A stretch of DNA of 60,695 nt, taken from Companilactobacillus formosensis (lineage in GTDB: Bacteria; Bacillota; Bacilli; Lactobacillales; Lactobacillaceae). The translations under genes and the position numbers were made by a program. The DNA is taken from the NCBI RefSeq assembly GCF_005405305.1, contig NZ_BJDU01000001.1, forward strand, positions 1 through 60,695. Direction: 5' to 3'. Below the pieces are notes generated by a model. That model was not told where the DNA came from and made no database searches. It saw nothing but the letters and a program-made list of their open reading frames with translations. This document shows, one piece after another, positions 43,697-50,660 of this stretch (the stretch's first letter is position 1; every line of letters starts with the position of its first letter).

Positions 43697-43710
43697 ATTT
43701 GATTGCTTTC

Positions 43711-43739
43711 ACTATAATTGAGTTGCAAAGCAAAGTCAA
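43711..43739 (-). promoter_or_regulatory. Promoter of pyrP
   Basis: Minus strand: -35 TTGACT (43734-43739), 17-base spacer, -10 TATAGT (43711-43716). Confidence 0.7.
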
Positions 43740-43789
43740 TAATGAAATACTAAAAGAAGTATTTTAAGCGCTACCAAGAAGGAGATATT

Positions 43790-44398
43790 ATGGTCGAATT
43801 ATACATTGTAAGACATGGAGAAACAGATACTAATTACGAAAATCGTATCAACGGGATGTCTACTGATAAACCCTTGAATGCTAACGGAATCAAGCAAGTT
43901 GAAACTTTAGAAAAAAATATCAATATTAATGATTTTGACGAAATTTATTCAAGTCCTTTAAAACGTGCCGCTCAAACTGCCAAAATTTTGAATCAAGGCG
44001 TACACGAAATCAAATTAGATAAGCGTCTTTGCGAAGGTGATTATGGTTCATGGGACGGTGTTAAGGCAAGTGAGTTGGAACCCAAATATCCCGATGCATT
44101 TGATGAGAACCACTATTTGGCACCTAAATATGCTGATTATGCTAAAGATGGCGAAACATTTGAACACGTTTATAAGCGAGTAGATGATTTTTTGGATGAT
44201 ATGGCTAAGAAAGGCGACAAGAAAATTATGGTCGTTTGTCATGGCTTCGTTAGTCGTGCCATCATGAAAGAAATTACCGGAATCAAAAATATTTCACAAA
44301 TCATCCAGCCAGCTAATGCAGGAGTTTCTAAGTACATGATTTCTAACAGTGGCAAGCGTTATCTCATGTACTATGGACGTGCTAATAATTTTGATTAA
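43790..44398 (+). CDS. Histidine phosphatase superfamily protein
   Basis: The 202-residue phosphoglycerate mutase-like phosphatase has phosphohistidine motif YIVRHGETDTNYENRINGMSTD at residues 5-26, SSPLKRAAQTA, CEGDYGSWDG (catalytic Glu/Asp) and VVCHGFVSRA with the second active-site His. It is of the small-molecule phosphatase type rather than glycolytic mutase. menG follows after 10 bases, so a two-gene operon is likely. Substrate unknown. Confidence 0.88.
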   Translation: MVELYIVRHGETDTNYENRINGMSTDKPLNANGIKQVETLEKNININDFDEIYSSPLKRAAQTAKILNQGVHEIKLDKRLCEGDYGSWDGVKASELEPKYPDAFDENHYLAPKYADYAKDGETFEHVYKRVDDFLDDMAKKGDKKIMVVCHGFVSRAIMKEITGIKNISQIIQPANAGVSKYMISNSGKRYLMYYGRANNFD

Positions 44399-44408
44399 GA
44401 GGTAAATT

Positions 44409-45113
44409 ATGAGTCTGACTAATAAAGTTCCCCAAAAAGATGTTCAAAAGACTTTCAATAATATAGCTGGCAACTATGACAAACTAAATTCCATTATGAG
44501 TTTAGGAACTCACCAAAAATGGCGTAAAATCGCTACGGCAAAAATTGACAACGGACCAGATATGATTCTTGATCTTTGTTGTGGGACAGCCGATTGGACG
44601 ATCATGTTAGCTCAAAAATATCCACATGCCAAAGTCGTTGGGTTAGATTTTAGCTCCGAGATGTTAAAAATTGCTCAAGCAAAAGTTGCGGCCTCAAATT
44701 TAACTAATATTGAATTAATGTCGGGCAATGCTATGGATTTGAATTTTTCCGATAAAAGTTTTGACGTGGTAACGATTGGTTTTGGTTTGCGTAATGTACC
44801 GGATGCTAATCAAGTGTTGAATGAAATTTTTCGTATTTTGAAATCAAATGGGCAATTGATCTGTTTGGAGGCTTTCAAAGTTCAAACACCAGTCGTCAAA
44901 CTAGGCTGGGAAATGTATTTCAATCATTTGATGCCTTTGATGGGAAAGGTCTTTGCCAAAAGTAAGTCGGAATATCAATATTTAGATGACTCAGTTAATA
45001 AGTTTGTTAGTATTAAACAACTAGCGCAAATGATGCAAGATGCAGGTTTTGACGATATTGAAGTTACAAATTTGATGTTGAAAGCTGCTGCAATCCATTT
45101 TGCAAGAAAATAG
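44409..45113 (+). CDS. menG: Demethylmenaquinone methyltransferase
   Basis: SAM-dependent C-methylation of demethylmenaquinone, the last step of menaquinone synthesis, at the inner membrane face. The 234-residue UbiE/MenG protein has VQKTFNNIAGNYDKLNSIMSLGTHQKWRK, SAM motif I LDLCCGTADW, GLDFSSEML, FGLRNVPDANQVL and EAFKVQTPVVKLGW. Length and motifs are standard. No other men gene lies here. Many lactobacilli keep partial quinone pathways that need exogenous precursors. Confidence 0.92.
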   Translation: MSLTNKVPQKDVQKTFNNIAGNYDKLNSIMSLGTHQKWRKIATAKIDNGPDMILDLCCGTADWTIMLAQKYPHAKVVGLDFSSEMLKIAQAKVAASNLTNIELMSGNAMDLNFSDKSFDVVTIGFGLRNVPDANQVLNEIFRILKSNGQLICLEAFKVQTPVVKLGWEMYFNHLMPLMGKVFAKSKSEYQYLDDSVNKFVSIKQLAQMMQDAGFDDIEVTNLMLKAAAIHFARK

Positions 45114-45118
45114 GCACG

Positions 45119-45216
45119 AAAAAAGAACACCCGGGGAAGGTGTTCTTTTAATTTTTAGGGGATTAAATATATATGTTATAGGGGGGATGAGATGAGATTT
45201 CGTATCTCTCATCTAC
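45119..45216 (-). ncRNA. Candidate csRNA/LhrC-like small RNA, copy A
   Basis: Minus-strand RNA of about 98 nt. In order: a 5' hairpin (GATGAGA/TCTCATC arms, 45187-45213), a single-stranded TCCCCCCTATAAC...TTAATCCCCTA linker (about 45155-45186), and a Rho-independent terminator (AAAAGAACACC/GGTGTTCTTTT, loop with TTCCCCG) ending in six T at 45119-45124. A -10 TATAGT lies ten bases upstream without a good -35. Three C-rich patches could pair with Shine-Dalgarno sequences. It converges on menG. Confidence 0.68.
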
Positions 45217-45238
45217 AATTAATACTATACTTAATAAG

Positions 45239-45277
45239 TGTGAATCAAATATTTTGAAATTGTGAAGAAAATGTGAA
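45239..45277 (-). promoter_or_regulatory. Phased TTCACA boxes upstream of small RNA A
   Basis: Minus-strand TTCACA at 45272-45277, 45261-45266 and 45239-45244: starts 11 and 22 bp apart. This is the direct-repeat periodicity of OmpR/PhoP-family response regulators (B. subtilis PhoP box TTHACA-N5-TTHACA). The nearest box lies nine bases from the -10, consistent with an activated promoter. Confidence 0.6.
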
Positions 45278-45352
45278 GATTAGCTTTTTTATGAAAAAGG
45301 CTGCATTTATCATGATGTAGCAAGCTAACAATCCAAATCAGGAGTGATCTTT

Positions 45353-46306
45353 ATGTCAAATATTAGAGATGTTGCCAAACTTTCCAAGCACTCGGTCTCG
45401 ACAGTTTCTCGAGTTATCAATGATCGAGGTTATGTCGCTGCCAAAACTAGAGCTGAAATTATTGATGCAATGGAAAAATTAGATTATCATCCTAACGATG
45501 TTGCCCGTGCTTTAAGTACTGGTCAAACGCACACCGTCGGGGTTGTTTTGCCATATATTAGTATTCCTTATTTTCAAAAATTGGTCGCTGCTATCACTCG
45601 AGTGGCCTTCAAGGAAGACTATCAAGTGATTTTATTGCCATCTGATTATAACGAAGAAAATGAAATCAAATACTTAGAAATGTTAAAACATCATGCCTTT
45701 GACGGAATTATTTTTACTTCCCGAGCCATTTCATTTGAAAAAATCCTCGAATACAAACAGTATGGACCCATTACTTGCTGTGAAGATACCTTTGATTATC
45801 CAATTTCTTGTGCTTATACGAATCGGGGTCAGTCATTTGTCGATGTTTTCAAAGTTTTACAACAACATAATTTTGACCATATCGGCGTTACGGTCAGCCG
45901 TAAAGAATCCTCAAGCCAGTCGACTAAATTAATTAAACACGCTTTTCATCAGGTTTTTGATAAAAAAATCGATCAAGACCATGTTTACAATAAGGCCAAA
46001 GATTTCAAAGGTGGCAATCTCGGTGCCCAGTATTTATTAGAAAAAGATCCTGACTTACAGGTGATTTTTGCTAACAGTGACCAAGTTGCTGCTGGAGTAA
46101 TCCAACAATTAATCAAGATGAAGAAAAAGATTCCAGTTATTGGGCAAGAAGATTTGGATTACAGCCGTTTAATGAATTTCTCAACGGTAGATCATAAATT
46201 GACCGAAATTGGTGAATATGCTTTTTGGTCTATCTTTGAAAAAGACGTCGTGAAGAAGATGATTCCATCGGAATTGATTTTGCGTGGATCGTTAAATGGA
46301 GAATAG
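45353..46306 (+). CDS. LacI family transcriptional regulator
   Basis: The 317-residue repressor-type protein has N-terminal LacI helix-turn-helix NIRDVAKLSKHSVSTVSRVINDRGYVAAKTRAEIIDAMEKLDYHPND (residues 3-49) and hinge VARALSTGQTHTVGVVLPYI, then a periplasmic-binding-like sensor with DGIIFTSRA, HDGIGV-like FDHIGVTVSRKESS, VIFANSDQVAAGVIQQL and VIGQEDLDYSRLM. ATG 45353 follows AGGAG; GTG 45344 overlaps it. No adjacent sugar operon, so effector and targets are unknown. Two candidate small RNAs lie downstream and one upstream. Confidence 0.9.
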   Translation: MSNIRDVAKLSKHSVSTVSRVINDRGYVAAKTRAEIIDAMEKLDYHPNDVARALSTGQTHTVGVVLPYISIPYFQKLVAAITRVAFKEDYQVILLPSDYNEENEIKYLEMLKHHAFDGIIFTSRAISFEKILEYKQYGPITCCEDTFDYPISCAYTNRGQSFVDVFKVLQQHNFDHIGVTVSRKESSSQSTKLIKHAFHQVFDKKIDQDHVYNKAKDFKGGNLGAQYLLEKDPDLQVIFANSDQVAAGVIQQLIKMKKKIPVIGQEDLDYSRLMNFSTVDHKLTEIGEYAFWSIFEKDVVKKMIPSELILRGSLNGE

Positions 46307-46312
46307 ATAAGC

Positions 46313-46409
46313 AAAAAGGGCATCCTTAATCAGAAAAGGATGCCCTTTTTAGGGGATTTATTTTGTTATAGGGGGGAAGATAAAAGTATAGTCATCTTTT
46401 ATCAGTTTT
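46313..46409 (-). ncRNA. Candidate csRNA/LhrC-like small RNA, copy B
   Basis: Minus-strand RNA of about 97 nt with the same plan as copies A and C: a 5' hairpin GATAAAAG/CTTTTATC (46379-46403), the conserved TTCCCCCCTATAAC...AAATCCCCTA linker, and a terminator AAAAAGGGCATCCTT/AAGGATGCCC with T tail at 46313-46317. The terminator sequence differs entirely from A and C while the linker is kept. It has its own constitutive-looking promoter (-35 TTGAAA 46439-46444, 17 bases, -10 TGTAAC 46416-46421). The terminator can also serve the LacI gene on the plus strand. Confidence 0.62.
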
Positions 46410-46629
46410 TCGTTTGTTACAGGCTTATCAGAAAATAGTTTCAATATTTTTATTACGTAAAACTTGGATAGCCCTGTTTATAGATAAGTCTTTTTAAATT
46501 TTATAAATTCTTAAGTCCTTTTGTAGTAATTTAATACTACATCCCATGAGAGTAGAAAAATTCCACTCTGCATATATCAGTATAGCTTATTTTGTGTATA
46601 ACTACTACCAGCAGATACCTAAAATACAT

Positions 46630-46728
46630 AAAAAAACACCTCGGGGAAAGGTGTTTTTTAAATTAGGGGATTAAATATATATATGTTATAGGGGGTGAGA
46701 AAAGGGATTTATTACATCTCTCATCTAC
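46630..46728 (-). ncRNA. Candidate csRNA/LhrC-like small RNA, copy C
   Basis: Minus-strand RNA of about 99 nt: a 5' hairpin (TGAGA/TCTCA arms, 46695-46725), linker CCCCCTATAAC...TTTAATCCCCTA nearly identical to copy A, and a terminator AACACC-TTTCCCCGA-GGTGTT with seven T (46630-46636). A -10 TACTAT aligns with the TATAGT of copy A. The rest of the 46307-46900 gap holds copy B, the hsp20 terminator and AT-rich sequence with no gene I can support. Confidence 0.68.
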
Positions 46729-46750
46729 AAGTTATATAGTACTTTATTAA

Positions 46751-46789
46751 TATGAAAAATGTATTTATAAAATGTGAAGAAATTGTGAA
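46751..46789 (-). promoter_or_regulatory. Phased TTCACA/TTCATA boxes upstream of small RNA C
   Basis: Minus-strand TTCACA at 46784-46789 and 46773-46778, and TTCATA at 46751-46756, with the same 11 and 22-bp offsets as copy A. The flanking sequence is also conserved with copy A. Confidence 0.6.
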
Positions 46790-46819
46790 GGTACATCAAA
46801 ATTACGGCAAGAATCAACA

Positions 46820-46865
46820 AAAGAAGCCCGACCATACCGAACCAAATTCAGTAAGTCGGACTTCT
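46820..46865 (-). terminator. Terminator of hsp20
   Basis: AGAAGTCCGAC...GTCGGGCTTCT (one G.T pair) followed by TTTT on the minus strand. Confidence 0.75.
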
Positions 46866-46900
46866 CTGAAAAGTCGAAGTTAAATTGATATTTTTAAGTA

Positions 46901-47338
46901 TTAGTCAATATCAATGTGATGTCCTGATTCAACCTTCTTTTCTAACTTTGGAAGGTTAATTTCTAGAACACCCTTGTCGTAAGTAGCTTTGATACTCTTT
47001 GAATCAACTGCTGGCAAGTGATATTGTCTCATGTAACGACCACTTGAACGTTCACTCATAATCATGTCGCCGTTCTTATCATTGTGGTCGTTAAAGCTAT
47101 CACGATGACCACTAATTGTTAGTACATCATTTTCATAATTGATGTCGATATCCTTCTTATCAAAATCGGGCATATCTACATGAACCTCGTAATTTTTATC
47201 AGTTTCTTTAATATCAGTCTTCAATGTTGAATCTTCTGGGAAATTGTTGTCAAATATGGATGGAAAATTGTTCATCCAAGAATCATTGTTGAACCAATTT
47301 CTCATTAAATTGTTACGATCCATAATTTCGTTTGTCAT
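46901..47338 (-). CDS. Hsp20/alpha-crystallin small heat-shock protein
   Basis: ATP-independent holdase chaperone of 145 residues. The alpha-crystallin domain spans about residues 38-140 (LKTDIKETDKNYEVHVDMPDFDKKDIDINYENDVLTISG... SGRYMRQYHLPAVDSKSIKATYDKGVLEINLPKLE), with the G-V-L-x-I-x-L-P signature. The N-terminal arm MTNEIMDRNNLMRNWFNND is typical of lactobacillal Hsp18. A perfect CIRCE operator lies upstream, so HrcA repression relieved by heat is expected. Confidence 0.94.
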   Translation of the reverse strand: MTNEIMDRNNLMRNWFNNDSWMNNFPSIFDNNFPEDSTLKTDIKETDKNYEVHVDMPDFDKKDIDINYENDVLTISGHRDSFNDHNDKNGDMIMSERSSGRYMRQYHLPAVDSKSIKATYDKGVLEINLPKLEKKVESGHHIDID

Positions 47339-47372
47339 ACTATGTTACTTCCTTTCCCTTCATTACAAATAC

Positions 47373-47433
47373 ATTGTAAGACCTTTTCGGGTGGAAGTTC
47401 AAGAAATTAGCACTCTTAATTGTCGAGTGCTAA
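47373..47433 (-). promoter_or_regulatory. CIRCE operator and promoter of hsp20
   Basis: TTAGCACTC-N9-GAGTGCTAA (47407-47433) is a perfect HrcA-binding CIRCE element. Downstream on the minus strand: -35 TTGAAC (47397-47402), 18-base spacer, -10 TACAAT (47373-47378). CIRCE lies just upstream of the -35. Confidence 0.93.
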
Positions 47434-47505
47434 AACAACAAAAGATCAGTAAATTATAGATTATTTTATGTGATATAATTAACATGAAAAAAGAGGGTTA
47501 GTTAA

Positions 47506-47865
47506 ATGACTAAACTAATTTTGAAACGTATTTATGACAAAGAATTACCTGAAGGCTATCGAGTCTTAGTTGATCGTCTATGGCCCCGTGGAATGTCTAA
47601 GGTCAGAGCCAAACTTGATCTTTGGGCAAAGCAGATTGCCCCATCAGCGGAATTGAGAAAATGGTTTGGACACGATCCTGAAAAATACACCGAATTCAAG
47701 AAAAGATATTTGGAGGAAATTAATCAGAATCCCTATACGTCTGAATTCTTAACGGAAATTAAATCCGCTTTGCAAGAACAAGATGTTTTGATTTTATACA
47801 GTGCTAAAGACGAAGAACACAATGATGCGGTAGTTCTCATGGAATATCTAAATAAAAACATTTAA
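47506..47865 (+). CDS. DUF488 family protein
   Basis: The 119-residue cytosolic protein has the family core RIYDKELPEGYRVLVDRLWPRGMSKVRAKLDLWAKQIAPS, then LRKWFGHDPEKYTEFKKRYLEEI and ILYSAKDEEHNDAVVL. Function is unknown; conserved Arg, Trp and His residues suggest an enzyme. It is divergent from hsp20, 72 bases from the CIRCE element, but HrcA control is unproven. Confidence 0.88.
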   Translation: MTKLILKRIYDKELPEGYRVLVDRLWPRGMSKVRAKLDLWAKQIAPSAELRKWFGHDPEKYTEFKKRYLEEINQNPYTSEFLTEIKSALQEQDVLILYSAKDEEHNDAVVLMEYLNKNI

Positions 47866-47893
47866 ATATTGTAAATGAGGTTGGCTAACGAAA

Positions 47894-48736
47894 ATGGAAG
47901 AGTTCGATTTACAGTCTTTATTATCTAGCAACGAAAAATTAATAATCCGCCTGCTGCAGGCATATGCCCAAACTAATAATATAGCTGTCTTTGTTTTGGG
48001 AAATGACGATCACTTGCGTGCGGGTATTTTTGGTGTGCTATCAGAAAGCGCTTCCTTAATACAAAAGGATAAAAAGACAGATTTGTCAAAATTAAGTATT
48101 CATAAGTGCAAATATCATATGGAATATGCTGACGCACCAATCAGAATATCCCAATTGAATCAACGAGTTGGAAAAATTTGTGTAGCCAAAGACACTATTG
48201 AAGTTAGCCCTAAAAGACTAGATTTAATGCGTAGATTGAATGATCAAGTGGTTTATTTGCGTACAATGGTTGAAGGAATATCCAAAATAATCATTGAAAA
48301 TCGTGGTATTGATGATTTTATTATTAAATACGCTCTAGATGCTAATGAGACTATTGATGATTTAGACGACAATGACGGCAAGGCTTTGCAACAAATCAAG
48401 ACGATGTCGACGTCAAATGCTTCCATTATTTCTGCAATAGAGTATATTGATAGTAACTTAGATAAAAGATTAACGTTGGATCAAGTTTCGAGTAAAGTTT
48501 ATTTGTCAGATTACTATTTCAGTAAATTGTTTAAGCGAGAGACAGGGTTGAGCTTTTCAGTTTACTTAAATGCACGTAAAATTCAAAAAGCGATGCTCTT
48601 ATTAAAGGAATCTGACAAAAGTATCAATGATATTTCCGATGCCTTAGGTTTCACTAGATTGAGCTACTTTAGTCAAACCTTTAAGAAATATACTGGGGTC
48701 GCACCGACGAAATATCGTACCGAGGGTAATAATTAA
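47894..48736 (+). CDS. AraC family regulator with PocR-like sensor
   Basis: The 280-residue regulator has a C-terminal double helix-turn-helix (residues ~182-280): AIEYIDSNLDKRLTLDQVSSKVYLSDYYFSKLFKRETGLSFSVYLNARKIQKA, then SINDISDALGFTRLSYFSQTFKKYTGVAPTKYR. The N-terminal ~150 residues (LLQAYAQTNNIAVFVLGNDDHLRAG, HKCKYHMEYADAPI) look like a PocR-type ligand domain, with lower certainty. It starts 28 bases after the DUF488 gene. It lies just upstream of the amino acid permease pair, but a terminator intervenes, so a regulatory link is only suggested by position. Confidence 0.87.
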   Translation: MEEFDLQSLLSSNEKLIIRLLQAYAQTNNIAVFVLGNDDHLRAGIFGVLSESASLIQKDKKTDLSKLSIHKCKYHMEYADAPIRISQLNQRVGKICVAKDTIEVSPKRLDLMRRLNDQVVYLRTMVEGISKIIIENRGIDDFIIKYALDANETIDDLDDNDGKALQQIKTMSTSNASIISAIEYIDSNLDKRLTLDQVSSKVYLSDYYFSKLFKRETGLSFSVYLNARKIQKAMLLLKESDKSINDISDALGFTRLSYFSQTFKKYTGVAPTKYRTEGNN

Positions 48737-48758
48737 AATAATTATTAAAAAAAATTGA

Positions 48759-48797
48759 GGTAATCTTCTTAAATACAAGAGAAGATTGCCTTTTTTT
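48759..48797 (+). terminator. Terminator after the AraC gene
   Basis: GGTAATCTTCT...AGAAGATTGCC with one G.T pair and seven T. Confidence 0.85.
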
Positions 48798-48865
48798 ATT
48801 AAAAATATTGTAGTAAGATTTAAACTTAGTGTAATTCATTTACGCAAATTAAGGGGTAAATTTTC

Positions 48866-50272
48866 ATGAAAAATGTCTTTAAAAAAGAATCAGTGGCAAC
48901 TTATTTAAAAGCTGATTCCAGACTTACCAAGACTCTTGGTGCAAGAGATTTATTGTCACTCGGTATCGGAGCGGTCATTGGTACAGGTATCTTTATTTTG
49001 CCAGGTCATGAAGCGGCGTTACATGCTGGACCGGCAGTTACAGTTGCGTTTTTGATTGCAGCGATTGTTTCTGGCTTTGTCGGGATGGCGTATGCGGAAT
49101 TTTCATCGGCTATGCCCGTGGCTGGCTCGGCTTATTCGTTTGGAGCAGTCATTTATGGCGAAATTATTGGTTGGATTCTTGGCTGGGCCTTGATTTTGGA
49201 GTATTTCTTGACAGTTTCTGCTGAAGCAGTCGGATTTGCTTCGTATTTCAACAACAATATCTTAGGAGCTTTTGGGGTTCACATGCCAAAGTTCTTAGCG
49301 GCTGGGCCTTTGGAAGGTGGAGTTATTAATATTTCAGCGACTTTGATTGTTTTGTTGATAGCGTTCATTATTTTGCAAGGTGCTAGTTTGTCGAAAAAAG
49401 TCGAGAACGTGGCAGTTCTGATCAAAGTGACGATTATTATTTTGTTCATCATCGTTGGCGCTTTTTATATCAATACTAAGAATTACGTGCCATTCTATCC
49501 TAAACAGTTCCACACTGAACCATTTGGAATGGGCGGAATTTCCACAGCTACGGCAACAGTCTTCTTTGCCTTCGTTGGTTTCGATGCTTTAGCGGCTAAT
49601 TCCGCAGAAACTATCAATCCCAAAAAAGATGTTGTTCGTGGGGTCTTAGGTACCGTGGTCGTGGCGGTAATTTTGTACGTTGGCTTCTCTTTTGTTTTAA
49701 CCGGAGTGGTCAATTACAAAGAATTAAACGTTGATGATCCGGCGGCTTATGCTTTGAAAGTAGTTCATTTGGACACCTGGAATAAATTGATTACTATTGG
49801 TGCCTTAGTAGGAATTTTCACGTCATTATTAACGATGTTCTTTGGTGGCTCACGTTTGGTTTATGCCTTAGGACGTGACGGTTTGTTGCCAGAAAAAATG
49901 GGTGAAGTTGATGAAAAATTCTCCGTGCCTAGAAATGCCGTTCTATTGGCGATGGTCGTTCAAGCCTTCTTTGCTGGGTTAGTACCATTGACAGAGTTGA
50001 CTTCCTTGATCAATGCTGGAACTTTGTTGGCCTTTGTCTTTATCTCGTTTGGAATAATTCCTTTGCGGAAAAGAAAAGATATTCCCAATGACGGATTCAA
50101 GATGCCTTGGTATCCAGTCTTGCCAATCTTGGCTGGACTTGCCAGTATTTATTTCCTATTCATGTTGCCAACGATTTCTAAAATCAGTGTTGGTCTTTGG
50201 ATCACCATTGGAATTATTGTCTATTTCGTTTATGGATTGAAACATTCAAAATTACAAAATAAAACACATTAA
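48866..50272 (+). CDS. APC amino acid permease (YfnA/CAT type), copy 1
   Basis: The 468-residue permease has 12 predicted helices. The TM1 motif GIGAVIGTGIFILPG (substrate backbone binding) follows the amphipathic start KADSRLTKTLGARDLLSLG; further motifs are YAEFSSAMPVAGSAYSF, WALILEYFLTVSAEAVG, FFAFVGFDALAANSAETINPKKDV and GGSRLVYALGRDGLLPEKMG. The cationic/branched-chain amino acid class is family knowledge; exact substrate is not visible. It has a close paralogue of identical length at 50661, with a 164-bp repeat between them. Confidence 0.92.
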   Translation: MKNVFKKESVATYLKADSRLTKTLGARDLLSLGIGAVIGTGIFILPGHEAALHAGPAVTVAFLIAAIVSGFVGMAYAEFSSAMPVAGSAYSFGAVIYGEIIGWILGWALILEYFLTVSAEAVGFASYFNNNILGAFGVHMPKFLAAGPLEGGVINISATLIVLLIAFIILQGASLSKKVENVAVLIKVTIIILFIIVGAFYINTKNYVPFYPKQFHTEPFGMGGISTATATVFFAFVGFDALAANSAETINPKKDVVRGVLGTVVVAVILYVGFSFVLTGVVNYKELNVDDPAAYALKVVHLDTWNKLITIGALVGIFTSLLTMFFGGSRLVYALGRDGLLPEKMGEVDEKFSVPRNAVLLAMVVQAFFAGLVPLTELTSLINAGTLLAFVFISFGIIPLRKRKDIPNDGFKMPWYPVLPILAGLASIYFLFMLPTISKISVGLWITIGIIVYFVYGLKHSKLQNKTH

Positions 50273-50306
50273 TTAGAAGATAGGTTTTTAGTTAGTAGTA
50301 ATATTA

Positions 50307-50470
50307 CCGTCCTCCATAGCAAAGAAAATTTGGCTGGAACGATGTGGACACGACTTGGAGCCTTTGCTAAAACCAAAATCGGGCAAAGTCTTCAAGCTCG
50401 GTCTTTCACTAGGCAATAAATTGCCAAGAGAAATTTCACATCTGAGCCAATTTTCTTTGCTATTACGGAC
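50307..50470 (+). repeat. 164-bp structured intergenic repeat, copy 2
   Basis: Same length and order as 9351-9514. Terminal inverted repeats are at 50307-50335 and 50445-50470; the inner hairpin is at 50404-50433. Relative to copy 1, pairs A-T/T-A, T-A/C-G and A-T/G-C have changed on both sides, keeping the stem. It sits in the 50273-50660 gap, which otherwise holds only AT-rich sequence. Confidence 0.8.
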
Positions 50471-50660
50471 TAGATAGTGGTTCTATTTTTAATATCAACA
50501 GGCCAATAGCATTTATTTGGGGTTTACTACTCGCAAATAGATGCTATTTTTAACTTAATTATTAGAACAATTCTACTTTTATTAGAAAAACTCTTTTTTT
50601 AATAAAAATATTGTAGTAGACTTTTTACTTAATTAGTTGCTTTCGAGAGGAAGAATTTTT

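Noticed and set aside
45191-45258. Plus-strand mini-ORF (ATG after AGGGGGG) in small RNA element A
   Set aside because: The purine run looks like an RBS, but copies B and C do not keep a comparable start or frame, and the minus-strand sRNA model explains the conserved parts better.
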